A stretch of 64,000 nucleotides of DNA from Trichoplusia ni (GCF_003590095.1 NC_039489.1:620001-684000); one strand, 5' to 3'; counted from the stretch's first letter, positions 47,396 to 59,738 are shown. Notes: generated from the letters alone by a model not told the origin. Numbers and translations: made by a program.

Positions 47396-49493
47396 ACATT
47401 ATTTCAGAGAATACGATAATCTTTATTCGAGATAGCTGCTGTCGTTAATTACGCGAATGAGTATTATAATTCCGGGCAACGTTCCCTTACCTCTTTATTT
47501 CGAAAATTTTGCAGAACTAGATTAACTTCCACACTAGTGCGCTTTCACAGACTAAACTTTTCAGCAGAAATAAATATAAAAAAAAGTCATTCAAAAAATG
47601 GGAATGTCACCTAAGGACGAAGACGGCAACGAACCAAGACTGCAACTGAAACCAACATTTCATGCCTCCTAAACTTTTTACTAAATACACAGAATAATAT
47701 TGACATGTCAACATATAGCAATTCAACGTAAATATTCAAGAAATTTTCTAACATGTCACTGGAAGGCGAAAAGTGCCATCTAAATAGCTATTATTGGGAC
47801 TATCTTTGAGGAAATTGATGTCAAAGCGTTCGTATATTGCGAAAAGATATTAAGAACAGCAGGAGTCTGTATATTTATTGAATATTAACTTAGTTACAGC
47901 CCGTGTATTGGTTTGATGGGTCAATTAGGGAGAAAAAAATGTTTGATGTAGAAAAGTAATTTATTAGTAATGAATTGCGAAATACCGTTCTTGTTTACAT
48001 TAATATACCTGCTGGAGGTTTTTGATTTTGATTTTCATTAACATGGTTGAACGTATCCAGATTGTTATTTGTTTTTTATTAGTAAAATTTGTTATTTTTT
48101 TTTATTGATCTGGATAGCTTTTGGGTATCGGTAGGAAAGTTGAAGTGGCCTGTTTTGTTCTACTGCAGGCACAGTTCCTTCCCCCAGTTCCCTTCAATTT
48201 TTTCTCGTCTCTTGGCTCTTTACCATTTTCTTGCAATTCGCAAGTAATACAACAAAGTCATTCTGAATCGGCTTTGAGATCTGCTCTGATCACAGGCTCG
48301 TGGCCGGCCTTTGATAAAGTACTCAAACTATTTTTTTTCAACTACCTTTCATATTTCTTTTTGGAAAAAGACAACAATATTCATTACCAAAACATATATG
48401 TAATGGTTAAGAATTACAATACTTTTTTTTGCAGAATTAATTAATTTGTAACTATTTTCCCTTTCTCAACTGTTATCATAAATCCTGATATCATAGGAAG
48501 CCCTAGTAGCAGGAAAATCTTCATATTATTCTTTGAAATAAGTAATATGCTCCATATTTGTATAGCTACCAAGGTTGTTTATTTTGTATATTCTTTTCTC
48601 TTTCTTCTCTTCAATTTTTTTGGCTGACAAAATGATGTTGCAATTTAAGAAAATACTTCATTATTTTTGGTAACTAACCGAATTTCTTGGAATTGAAAAC
48701 CTTCTTTCTTATTGTTAATATTGAAAAACTTTTCTTTGATTTTTTTCCTATTCATCAATGAGTTTATATTGTATCGTGACCGAATCAGGAATGTAATATA
48801 AACTTATGCGTCATATTTTCTCTCCGTCCTCCTTTGACTACCACTCAAAGCCTAAATGTACAAAGAGGCCGACAACTCATGTGTAAGTAATAAGAGGCAA
48901 GCGTAGGTCGTATTATCCCAATGCCGCAACTTGGGAAATTGAAATGTGGAAAATTTGTGAGAGTGAAACTACGGGGAAAATGTCAAATAGCTTTAATCAT
49001 GAGCTTTTTTAAATCAGTAACATAATTCGATGAAAAAGATATATCACAAGTAATTAATGTCTACCGTAAATGACCGAAATCCGAAATCCAATACTATTGA
49101 GTGGAGTTCGCGAGGGATCTGTTTTTTTTTGTTTTATTAGGCTGGCTGGTACTCAGGTTTGAATCACTTTGACCTAAATCCCTTCATTATTACAAAATTT
49201 CTGATTTTCGTCATCTACTTTTCCTGATCACTATATGCAGTGTGTGCAGATCCAAAAAAATAGAGCGAAATCCTCTTCCTCCTAATCTTAAGAAAACAAG
49301 GTTACGAAAGGATATGTGTCAGATATCGTAGGATCCAAAATAATCTACGGATCAATGACAATTCACATCAAGATTATTTATGGAAGCAAACAGAATTACT
49401 TACATTAATTGCCCGTTAATAATCAATTAATATGGATTTTGGATTAATATCGTGTTTTTTTTTGTTTTAAATAAGTCTTCTGCCCTTATTCAT

Positions 49494-49680
49494 TTCAGTA
49501 ATATGTTTATCAAGGGGTTTACAACTTGTATGGAGGATCTCAGCACATTGCCATGCACCGACAGATAAACTCGGATGTTGCACGGCGGTCTAGGTTTAGT
49601 CAGTAAGAGTCTGACACTACCCATCCTCGCCCCGAGGGATTCCTCCATTTTACCAGAAAAGGGGGTTTGCAACATTCAAG
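49494..49680. repeat. GTCAGTAAGAGTCTGACAC-type repeat
   Basis: GGTTTAGTCAGTAAGAGTCT followed by GACACTACCC and a CCCCGAGGG segment; related to 38690-39050. Confidence 0.5.
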
Positions 49681-49714
49681 TCATGCTTGTCTTGCTTTGA
49701 AACGGCGACACATA

Positions 49715-49788
49715 ATGGTGTTGCTCAGTTTCGATCCCCGCGTCGATATTTCATGGTGAGCTATACCACTCGGCTATCCATGCAGATA
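49715..49788. mobile_element. Rearranged family B SINE fragment
   Basis: A plus-strand box B (GTTTCGATCCCCGCG, about 49727) is followed within 50 nt by a minus-strand box A (CTGCATGGATAGCCGAGTGG reading leftward from about 49784). The two promoter halves are in opposite orientation, so an inversion or a second insertion has occurred. Confidence 0.4.
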
Positions 49789-50334
49789 AATAAAATAAGT
49801 CATATTATTATATATTATTTGACATACAATCAGGGGATAAATTAACGACGTATTTTTACATTGTAATGTATTCAGCTTTTTTCTTTAAATCAGTGATTGA
49901 TGGTGACATCAAAGATTTCCTTTGGGAATAAATTGACAAAGTGCTAGGTTGATTTGATATTTTCACACCGTATTGGGAAAGCGAAAATCTGTCCCAAAAA
50001 GTTATCAGTCAACATCGGTATATCGAATTGATGAAAACAAGACAATTTTTTTTATTGAATATTTGAGTAAGATATAGGCTTATTCATACAAACAGTATTA
50101 ATATCTTGAATAAAAGGAAATTAAAAAAGAAATACAACATGGAGGTTTTTCAAATGCTTGTTTACACTAAATTGAAATTTGATAAATGAAACATTTTAAA
50201 TTTTCTTTATAATCCAATCAAACACTAGTATAACTGATTAAGGGAACGCATCTACAAATACCATGACTTTTCAATTTGGTTGCATTATTGCTTATATGTT
50301 TTCATTTACAAGTTATCTATGATTGTTGGCTGAT

Positions 50335-50519
50335 TTCAGTCCAGTACGCCTTGTGCAGTCGCCGCGGACGGTGCTGTCGCGCTCGCCCTTCGATAAAACA
50401 TCGCGAAAACTTACGTGTCTCGTTCTAGTTTTACGTATGAATGATTCAAGTGTTTTGTTTTGTGGATAAGTTTGGAATGTGAATGAGTGCTGTGAAAAGT
50501 GGATTATTCATTTAAATAG
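50335..50519 (+). promoter_or_regulatory. Candidate core promoter and non-coding first exon of an off-window gene
   Basis: A GC-richer islet in AT-rich DNA. It begins with the arthropod initiator match TCAGTC (50336-50341; A at 50338 as +1). A DPE-like GGACG lies at +29 to +33, one base off the strict position. The islet ends in the consensus donor ATAG|GTAAGT (GT at 50520-50521). Within it only short ATG frames occur (about 10 codons each, all stopped before the donor), so it would be a 5' UTR exon with small upstream ORFs. No downstream exon is recognisable before 64000, so the coding part would lie beyond the window. It is not obviously part of any repeat seen here. Confidence 0.45.
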
Positions 50520-51401
50520 GTAAGTTTTAAACTTGTTTATTTATATTATCGACTTATGTAATTGTTTATTTGTAGATTAATAATAATAAATCTTGATTAT
50601 ATGTGATCCGATAGTGACCCAATGGATATGAACACTGATTTAATTTACGTTATCTATATAAAGTGCTGTGCTATCATTATTTACGTTATTTTGGGTTTAT
50701 AGTCGAATTTGGGAAATCCAAAGTCGAATGTAGGTACTTATAAATCCATAAATATAAGTATTTAATCTTTTGTTTTTCTTTTGGGCTGTGTATAAACAAA
50801 GGAAGCAATCATTTTTACATGTTCATACATTATTGTAGGTACATATTTTCTTTATTATTCTAGCATTCGTGAACTCGTAGAATAAAGGGTTAATTACTAT
50901 TGTTTATGTTCTAACTAATTTGCCTAAGATTTTGCACGCGTGGATGACAGTTATCTAAGACACGAAGTTTCTTGCTGATTTTCTCTGCAAGAATAGCATT
51001 TTGGAAACCCTCAATTAGCGTAATAACGTTTCGAAAGTACCTTCAAAAACGCTTATTTGAAATAAATAACAATTTGATTTGGGTGTGATTTTGAGTTTGA
51101 GGTCAAAAAGTAATATATTATGTTGATCCAACGTAGCTAAAGCTATTTGATCTTCTAGTTTAAGCGTGAAGGGGTTACAAATTTACATGATACAATAACA
51201 AACTTTCAAGTTCATAATAATAAGTTTGATTACAGCTTGCATTTTATAACTTCCACTGCAATATTTCCATCTGAACCTATATCCTAATTCATTAAACTTA
51301 GAGCTAGGCTTACTATATTACCAGATTCCAAAATTCTATTAAAAAAGACAACACCATATTGTATAAATGTTGTCAATCAATACTGTATTATATGAATTTC
51401 A

Positions 51402-51620
51402 TGGTGGCTTAGTGGTTCAATCACCGGATTTGTTCTCAAGGTTGCGGGTTCGAACCCGGGGAAATACCGAAATGTAGCTTTTTATTAACCTAAAGTTGTA
51501 GGTGTATTTGTTACGAAAAAGATTACACCTGTGTTGGCTCACACGGTTTTGCACTATAACACGTTCCATGCAGCCCTCTGTGGCAGAAAATCAGGACATG
51601 ATTTTAAATTAATAATAATA
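51402..51620 (+). mobile_element. tRNA-derived SINE, family C
   Basis: Box A GTGGCTTAGTGGTT at about 51404, box B GCGGGTTCGAACCCGG at about 51444, then a body ending in an AAT-repeat tail (about 51610). The head and body differ from families A and B. Confidence 0.65.
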
Positions 51621-51639
51621 ATATTCCCCAATTTTCACA

Positions 51640-51875
51640 CAACGCCATCTAGTCTCAAACTAAGTAAAGCTGGGGTTATGAGTACTAGACAACTGATAAA
51701 CATGTTTATATATTTCGAAAAACCTACCTAGTACCTATAGATTAATTACATCCAGACACAGAACAAATGATCGTGCTCATCCCGCAACCAATTTACCTCT
51801 GTGGAAATCGAACCTTTGACCTCCTGTATAGCAGTCAGGGTTACTAACTGCTAGGAAATCTCGCAGTAAATATTA
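51640..51875 (-). mobile_element. tRNA-like SINE, family D
   Basis: Minus strand: a tRNA-like head with AGGTTCGATTTCC (about 51806-51820), then a body with GAGCACGATCATTTGTTCTG and AAACATGTTTATCAGTTGTC. It lies back-to-back with the family C copy. Confidence 0.5.
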
Positions 51876-52787
51876 TACGATCATTCACAAAGTGGCATGT
51901 TTTGTTAAAAGCAAAGTTTTAAAAATGAGAAACATGTGAGGTAATCGGGTCATAAAATGTATCGAAAACAAATCCATACTTTTTTTACAATTAAATTGCA
52001 AGTCACGAGAAATATTCGATACAATATTGACATATAAGTATATAAGTATATAAGTCGCGCTTTAGTATCGTAATTTGTTATCTTACTACTATAAAAATAT
52101 TAAAGCTAATATTAGTACGCGATTTCAATATTGTCGTTTTGAAAATTATTTTTTAAGTCAATGTAGTTATTGAATATCAAGCAATGTAATTTAAGATATA
52201 ACTACGTATTACAAAAATTGGATGTAACAATTAAATTAAAATGAAACCACATTTCAATGTAATTACGTCCCATTAATGATTTATTGGATTCCTTTAATGG
52301 ATTTCAATGAGTTCAGGAACATTATCACACTAGGTACTAAGTAATAATTACACAAGTACTCTATGCATTATTCCAAGATAAAATTAATCATTTAAAAACC
52401 CCCGACAACCCTCTTTCTTAAAAAATCATTTCATTTAATTTTATCCATATTTAATTTCAGTGCGCTTTGATTTGAGTCCTCACTCGAGTCTATTTGCAGA
52501 CATTCAATTCGATACTTTATATTTAAAACAAATATTTTTCTTTGCTCAAAAAAGGTACCCACTTTTATCAACCACAACTTTTAAACTGATCAATCATGTT
52601 TAAGAACACTCGCACATAATTTGCCTTCAATAAAAAATTAAGTAAATTGTTTTTTCAATCATTTCCGGAACTATGATGTAACAGACAAACAGGCAGGGAA
52701 ATAAACAGACAGACGCGTCAAACTCATAACACCCTTCTTTTTACGTTGTGTATTAAAAAGAGTAACATCCTCACGTGGCCTTTTTGA

Positions 52788-52968
52788 TTAGCTCTGAGGT
52801 CCCGGGTTCGAGCCCCGGTCGGGTCAATGTAAAAATTCACTTTTCTACATTGTCTCGGGTCTGGGTGTTTGTGGTACCTTCGTTGTATCTGAATTCCATA
52901 ACACAAGTGCTTTAGCAACTTACTTTGGGCTCAAAAAAATGTATGTGATGTTGTCCGCATTTATTTAA
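52788..52968 (+). mobile_element. tRNA-derived SINE, family A, copy 5 (5' truncated)
   Basis: Begins at TAGCTCTGAGG, so box A is absent. Box B (GGTTCGAGCCC) and the body to the ATTT tail remain. This is typical of 5' truncation during reverse transcription. Confidence 0.8.
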
Positions 52969-53500
52969 TATACTTCCATACCCTACAATATTTTATACTA
53001 TATTACTAAATTATTATACTATTGTCTTGTCTTGTCTCGGACACAAGTTTGCCTCGTATTATGACGTCCTTAGGGAAGATATACACTGTAACATTTTCTC
53101 GAGCATTTACATGTTACGTAACATTACATCACAAAACGCGAGCATAGAGATGGCTGGTTATTCTTTTTAAGTGGTCACAAGAGACCAAACGAACAAATTA
53201 GAAGCTATTGCTAAATAATGCCTTCTTAATTTTTTATTTGGAAATTCAATTAAAAGAACAATTCAAAAAAGTTCTGTTCTTTGAAACTATTAAAATTGAA
53301 CGGACAGAAGACAGAATGAGCATTCGCTGGTCTAATGTAAATCGATCTTTATAAATCATTGGTCTAGTCTAAACTTACCCTAAGCTCACAAATATGAATC
53401 TCATATGGAAAACAAATGCAGAGCATGCAAATATTACATGAGTTTTGTTTCATATTTCACCAATATTAGAGGTTTCATTTCAAAACTGAGTAATAAAAAG

Positions 53501-54101
53501 GGGTCAAGTGCGAGTTGAACTCGCGTGAAGAGAGTTCCGTACGATGTTACCTATCATGTTTTTGGAGTTAAAAAATATGTTCTCCCACAAATTCCACCTG
53601 CAAATGTAAGTTGGTACGCACAATATTGAGTGATTTACCATGTTATTTTAATATCATGGACTTCTTATAGGTTTTCCTATAATCTATAAGGAGAAAACTA
53701 ATTTCTGTATTTTTTTCAAAATTTTAGGTTCAGTAGTTTCGGAGATAAGGGGTGGTGGTCAATTTTCGTCTATTTTCTTGAATAACTTGGAAACTATTTA
53801 TTTTAAAATTACAAAAAAATACATTTAAGATCTTCTCAACAAGACCTTTCATTTGATATGCCACACGATGCAGTTTTCAGATTTTTTTTTTAATCCCCCC
53901 CTCCAAATGACCCCCCATATACAGATTTAATGTGCTCACGTCACACCTCTGTGTTTGGGTCACAGGAATTGATATGTGTACCAAATGTCAACTTATTCGG
54001 TCTAATAGATTCGGAGATAATTGACTGTAAGCGACAGACGGACAGACACACGAGTGATCCTATAAGGGTTCTGTTTTTGTATTCAGACGTACGGAACCCT
54101 A
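53501..54101 (+). mobile_element. Lepidopteran repeat with GGTCAAGTGCGAG end, near full length
   Basis: Starts GGTCAAGTGCGAGTTGAACT and ends at CGTACGGAACCCT. The 10-mers GTTCCGTACG (53534-53543) and CGTACGGAAC (54088-54097) are exact inverted repeats near the ends. There is no long open frame. Fragments recur at 11764, 43119 and 56293. Confidence 0.55.
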
Positions 54102-54166
54102 TAAATGCCTACGAGTCCGCAATTTGGCTTTCTTTTACGTTGCCCTATGAAAAGGATAAAAACTGA

Positions 54167-54320
54167 ACCCTATTACTAAGACCCCATCTCTGTCTGTCTG
54201 ACCGTCCGTCTATCTCATGAATCGTAATAGCTAGCAGTTGACATTTTCATATCACATGATGTATTCAACTTACGGCTTTAATTACACATAAGATCGAGAT
54301 TCTTCACCCTATCTGTACGA
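54167..54320 (+). repeat. CATGAACCGTGATAG-type repeat
   Basis: CCCTATTACTAAGACCCC, CTGTCTGTCTGACCGTCC and CTCATGAATCGTAATAGCTA. It starts about 65 nt after the GGTCAAG-type repeat ends. Confidence 0.5.
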
Positions 54321-54360
54321 AATCTTTAGTGTCGACTCCTTCTCTCACTTTTTAAGTGCT

Positions 54361-54420
54361 ATTGAGGAAAAGAGACATCGCTCTACACCGTTCAATACCC
54401 TGTCACGCTCCCACAACTGC
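54361..54420. repeat. Short palindromic repeat P
   Basis: GAGGAAAAGAGACATCGCTC and CCTGTCACGCTCCCACAAC. Confidence 0.55.
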
Positions 54421-55206
54421 CATAATAGATTAAGAAGTGACGATAGGCAAATGTATAGTTCCTAGCATACGTTGCGTACACCCCATACCGTATGAATAAT
54501 AATTAAGCAACAGGTAGTACCTACTGTAAACATAAGACCATCAATCATATAAGTGTTTAAAACGTCGCTCTGAAATGAATGATTATTAATTTTGGTACAT
54601 TACAGAATTACCGGAATCCTTTGATCCTAGAGCTAACTAATGCATGTTTAAACAGAATTATAATCACAATTTTAAAACTGTATTTAATAAGTGCATGGAT
54701 AGGAACCAGTAAATTAAAAAAAAAGTAGGTTATATCGCTATAAAAATGAAATTATTCTGACAGGTTTATTTAATTAAATGAATTCATATTATACGCGTAC
54801 GTACGATACGATACGTATGACGTAACAAATTGAGATAAATAGGCATGTGAAAAGGTCCAAGTTCAGTTGGGTACTAGGGGCTAAGCCTCTTTAATCCCGA
54901 CTATCTGTATTACCAAGGGACGTTACAGGGCAAATGTGTTATGGAGGTCAGAGACGCAGTTGCTCTCTGAAACACGTATCGTCGTAATGTCCCATGAGAT
55001 TTGAAGCGACGCCAGTAAAGTTAGTGTAAAGCAGATATTTTACGCTTTAACTACGCGATAATAACGCTTTTAAATGTCTCCTGGTGTGGTGTCTCATAAA
55101 CTGCACATTAGAATATTTAGAATCCAGGTTTTACACGATGTTTTTCCGTCACTTTACATTAGTGTATTTCATTTTATTCTGTGAATATTTTATATTTTTA
55201 ATTTTT

Positions 55207-55413
55207 GACGACCTCCCTGGTCGAGTGGCGTACGCACCGGTTTCAAGGTGTCGCTATGAAAAAATTCACATTTCTACATAGTCTCGGGTCTGGGTATTTG
55301 TGGTACCTTCGTTGTATCTGAATTCCATAACACAAGTGCTTTAGCAACTTACTTTGGGTTCAGTAAAATGTATGTGATGTTCTCCGCATTTATAATTATT
55401 ATTTATTTATTTA
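55207..55413 (+). mobile_element. tRNA-derived SINE, family A, copy 6 (box B deleted)
   Basis: Starts GACGACC with box A present, then jumps from GGTGTCGCT straight to AAAAATTCACATTT, losing about 40 nt with box B. The rest of the body and the tail are intact. Without box B it should not drive Pol III transcription well. Confidence 0.8.
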
Positions 55414-55625
55414 ATCGACTTAAATATAGTAGTAGATTGTTGTCGTCTATAAATAAAAACGTAAATGGGTTTTGGACGAAACACCTGACATATAATAAAA
55501 TGTACTTAAAGATTGTTAAATACGGTATGAAGCTTTTATCTTAATGTTATTAAGTAGAAATTTAATAAAATTGACAAAAACTAAATTTTACACACGAAAA
55601 ATTCATAAATTAAAAAAATCTAAAA

Positions 55626-55829
55626 CCCACGTTTTTAAATGTCACTAAAGTCAAATTTTATCAAAATTTGTCCAGCCGTTTTTATGCTCGCAATCGCATT
55701 GTCATCAGGTTTCAGGCTCCCTGAAAATTTCAGCCTGCTAGCTTATCGAGAAATGCCTCAACATTGAGTTGCAAAAACCCAACCGGAACGACAAACAAAC
55801 AAGAAAAGTGAGTTTATAAAAAACGTGGG
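55626..55829 (+). mobile_element. CCCACG-ended MITE, copy 2
   Basis: The ends CCCACGTTTTT (55626) and AAAAAACGTGGG (ending 55829) form an inverted repeat. The interior has GTCCAGCCGTTTTTATGC and AAGAAAAGTGAG, as in the other copies. Confidence 0.65.
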
Positions 55830-55925
55830 AAAATCAGTAAATTACAACATAAAAATCTTTATTCCTCTATTAAATTGTAACTACAGCTATAATATAGGCC
55901 TAAAAACACATCATAAAGAAATTTT

Positions 55926-55990
55926 ATAATTGCAGTTGTGAAAGTGAGACAGCACATTACATGACATAGAGCAGCATCCCTTTCTAACAA
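55926..55990. repeat. Short palindromic repeat P
   Basis: AATTGCAGTTGTGAAAGTGA and GCATCCCTTTCTAACAA. Confidence 0.45.
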
Positions 55991-56292
55991 TATCATTCCT
56001 TCAAGTCATGACTGCAGAACGGAAGCTTAAACTCGGAACTAAATTCAATCACAAATTATAATTGATTTGATTTCTATGGCATATACATTTGGAACATATA
56101 TAATGTAATATTACTATATTAAGACCAATAATTGTGTTCAGTCCCTTATTGGGAAAGGTGGTTAAATTAATTGCCGGAACCAATTTGATACTGAAATGTT
56201 ATTACTGTGAGGTGCTTTCAGAATTTCACAGGTAGACGCGGTGAGAGAATCGCACACTTTTCTGTTTATATGGAGAGAATGTGAACCAAAAA

Positions 56293-56514
56293 CTCGGCCA
56301 GTCTAGTCAGACTCGCGACACTTAGGGTTTCGTGCATACAGCATAGAGAAAAACAAATTTTCAAACAGAATTTACGCCAGTACCCCGATTTGACTGAGGG
56401 TACGCAGTTTGTTATAACAAGGAATACTCTATATTCCCATAAATTTGTCACCCATCCGATTTTTTCTTCCTTCAGCTAATTTGTACAGAACGCTAGCCCG
56501 ACTCGCACTTGACC
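56293..56514. repeat. GGTCAAG-type ends facing each other
   Basis: The left end (GGCCAGTCTAGTCAGACTCG) and the reverse complement of the right end (TGGTCAAGTGCGAGTCGGGC) resemble the same terminal motif. This suggests a small element with imperfect inverted repeats, or two half-copies joined head-to-head. Confidence 0.4.
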
Positions 56515-57058
56515 ATTTTTTTTCATTCGACTCTGGTTAAATGGTCAATGAACCGGTAAACCACAACATTTCATAATGGCATGTCATTTAACGGACTTCA
56601 AAGCATTGTAGGTATTTCTTTTGTACGTTTCTTACGTTTTTTTTGACGAATCGATTTCTTAATGAGTGATTGCTACATTTAATTGGATCTCGTAAATATA
56701 TAAATCTCATAATGCGAAAAGAAATTTTTCTTCGTTTTCTTTTAATTTTTTAGAAGCCCACGGATTTTATTTTAGAAATCAGTAAAATCTGCAAAAATAA
56801 TAAAGGGTAAGAACGAAGTATTTCTAAATAGACAAAAGTTGACATTTCATAAATAACAAAAGAAAAAACGTTTAAACAGGAATCTCACAGACAATATTTA
56901 ACTTATGTTCGTTAAAGCTAAAATGTAAAAAATAACTTATGCGAGATTCATGAAGTATCCAAGAAATAATAAGGCCTTGTTACTTATATCCTCTTTCTCG
57001 AAACGTCATCTGCCTATTTCTGTAATTACTCGTAGCTTGACATGTCTTACTTCAGGAC

Positions 57059-57092
57059 TATAATTATATTATATGTATGTAATATAATTATA
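57059..57092. repeat. Perfect 13-bp AT-only hairpin
   Basis: TATAATTATATTA and its complement around an 8-nt loop. Low complexity, so less remarkable. Confidence 0.7.
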
Positions 57093-57869
57093 TTATATTC
57101 TTCTTCGATTTATACTTCTTGTGGGTCTAAGGGTAGGTACTAGCTGGAAAGCCATTAATTCGGGGATATTTAGTCCGGACTAAGGCGACAAATTTATGCA
57201 ATGGTAGTTAGTCTAATTAAATATTCTCAAGTTATTCAAATTGACTTATGTTTGACAAACCAACGATTCCATGCCGGGATTATCTTAGGTCCAATTTAAT
57301 GTAAATTCAACTGGCATACAAGATATTTAGCAGAACTCCGTACCAAGCACTTTATGCAAGACTCAAATGTACTCGCAGCGACGCCTGCAATGTTGTGTGC
57401 GTTTTAGAAAAAGAAAAAATTCAGTCCGAATTTTGATAGACATAAAATCGTGGGGCTCACACCTGATCTCTCACCGGTCGTGTCAAATAGGGAAGACGAC
57501 ATTTTTTTGAGTTCTCTTCTTCTATTTTAATGTACAATAATGGATATGTATTTTTTATTTTGTCCTGCAAACGTTTGACGTCACAATTTTGTATAAATCT
57601 TACGATATGGTATTCGTATTTTTAAATTATTTACATAATTATAATTTCTTTATCTAAATAAAAAATCTATTTAGTCCCTCAGCTGACTGATTTATACTTT
57701 TTATACCATGTCGCCATTGTCCAATGGGTCATGATAGTTGAGAAACAGGGAGTGCACCTGTGTTTGCAACAGGGTCCTGCGATACTAGCTAGCTTAAGTG
57801 TCTGAATTTGATCCTCTCTCCCACATCCTCCTTCAAACAGAAGCTTACAGAAGCGAAAGTTTGTATATA

Positions 57870-58000
57870 ATGGATGTATAGATATTTATTCCTCTCGCTA
57901 AAACCACTGAACAGCTTTAGACGAAACTTGATACTTTATAACCAGAATTAACACGTGGTTAGTTTTTATCCCGATTTTATGTCAATGAAAACCTACCGTG
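57870..58000 (+). repeat. Helitron-like element, type 4, decayed fragment
   Basis: Shares AAACCACTGAACAG, GACGAAACTTGATAC, ACACGTGGTTAGTTTTTATC and CCCGATTTTATG with the copy at 43187-43385. Ends are lost. Confidence 0.45.
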
Positions 58001-58434
58001 AATTTGAATGCGTGAACCGTATCATGTTAATTTAAAAAAGATTTTCTATTAACAAAGTTAAAATATTGATTCGATTACTCGGTCCATTGAATGCAAAAGG
58101 AAAATTTCGTTTCGCACGCATTATATTTAATGAACAAACACAAAATCGATTCGTATGCCTTTTGTTAACTTGAGTATCGAGTTGTGACTGAAATTACTTT
58201 TTTTAATTTGCCTAGATTCTAAGTTTGATCTCAAGGTCGAAGGTAACGTGATACGAAGTAACATTACTCCAAGCGCTGGTTGAGTTTTTAAAATGGCTGC
58301 TGTCGGCTGTCGAAAAAGAATGCCATTCCCATAGATTGAAGCGCCAATACTGTAAATATAATATGTAACTTGTATGAGGACAGAAAAGATCATAATGTAA
58401 TAATTAATGTTAAATAATTGCTGTGGCTTTGCGG

Positions 58435-58680
58435 TTCCTGTCTCTATCCAGGCGTCCATCCGTCACCATTTTGTAATTTTTGAACCGTGATAGGTTGACA
58501 GTTGAAATTTTCAGAGATTATGTATTGAGACCTTAACAGCAAATGCTAAAAATAATTCATAGATTTAATGAGTTACCATTAATTTGCAATTTCTTTAATG
58601 TTTAGCCTATTCGTACGGAATCCGCAGTGTCACAAGTATAAATCGCTCTTAGCCGACTTTCACCCAAGAGTCGAATAAAA
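58435..58680 (+). repeat. CATGAACCGTGATAG-type repeat
   Basis: Contains GAACCGTGATAGGTTGACAG, TTTCAGAGATTATGTATTG and CGTACGGAATCCGCAGTGTC, in the same order as 41795-42020. Confidence 0.5.
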
Positions 58681-59705
58681 AAATCAGAAAATCTGTCCTG
58701 AATGTTACCGGTTGCCTTAGCAATAAATCCGATTATTTAAATAAAACCTTTGACAGTTTCTTGTTACGATTTTCCTGTCCAATTAGCATGGCATTATGTG
58801 AAAAGGCTTTTCGTCATTTTTTTATTATTTGAGTTATCTGTAAATATTACAGGATTGTGACTGTTAGCTGTGTATACAATAACATACTCGTTTTTGGATG
58901 CCTGTTCATTACGGTAATCTTAAAGGTGAAGTTTTCTGGAGTATTTCTATATCGGTATTTCATCCTTGTTCTTTTTTTTCGATTGATATAACCTGGAATC
59001 AAACTTTAAATCTCTGACGTAGCTAGGTGTGTTTCCTATTTTTCCCTTAAACTTTACAGCAATCGAAAGTGACTTTTATAAAATGCTCATTCATTCGAAA
59101 AGGTGTAAAATATTGGATTTTTTATACACAAAAATACATATCTACATTACGAAATTACATTATCACCATCTGAACATCTTTTATTTGTATTTTTCCAAGT
59201 TTCTGTCCAGATATCAACTTCGATAAACTATCTTGATATGAATCGTCACTATCAATAGAGTACAAACGTCACTTTACTTTAAGTGTCCATTAAATATCAT
59301 GCTGTCTCAGTCACTCTTACTCATCGGGGTATTTCAAAACAGATATTCAAAAACCTGTTGTGTGAATGTCCAGAAGTTTTTCCAACGTTTTTATTTACTC
59401 ACTTTTCTTGAATGTATGTTTGTTGGTTTGTGTTTACGGTTGATTTTTGTAACTCAATTTTAATATCTGTTAACCTTGATGAAAATACAATTTACATTTA
59501 TAAAAACATTTAAAAATGTCGGTAATTAGATTTTTTTATCGATTAATTATTTATTTAAACCTTTCAATCAACTACCCAATAGAAGGAATTTGTTTTTTTT
59601 TCCATATCTATTTTCCTTGTTTTAGACAAAATGTTTATCTTTTTTGTTTTATCGTGGCAATCGGTTCAACAATCGTATTGTACAATAAACGTAGCAACGT
59701 ATCAT

Positions 59706-59738
59706 CCTGATGTGAACTTAGGGTCAGTTCACATCAGG
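59706..59738. repeat. Perfect 12-bp hairpin
   Basis: CCTGATGTGAAC (59706-59717) and its complement (59727-59738) around TTAGGGTCA. The loop and right arm (TTA|GGGTCAGTTCACAT) resemble the Harbinger-like end at 34267. Confidence 0.8.

Larger units (their letters stand above)
43930..50334. other. Intergenic, repeats P and islet only
   Basis: Besides repeats at 45055, 45254, 47126, 49494 and 49715 and the islet at 47220, I find no gene. The open frame 48121-48444 has no recognisable domain and is probably chance. Confidence 0.5.
50520..53500. other. Putative intron downstream of the 50.3 kb exon
   Basis: Contains SINEs 51402, 51640 and 52788 and a small TATAAGTA tandem near 52030-52055. No exon recognised. 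Confidence 0.4.

Noticed and set aside
48121..48444. 107-codon plus-strand open frame
   Set aside because: No recognised domain; phenylalanine-rich translation of T-rich DNA and no promoter or splice signals.
253..52918. A recurring small protein with DPTGDRTRDLRASD on the minus strand (253, 4256, 9946, 17269, 52724)
   Set aside because: It is the antisense translation of SINE family A, around its box B. The repetition reflects the transposon, not a protein family.
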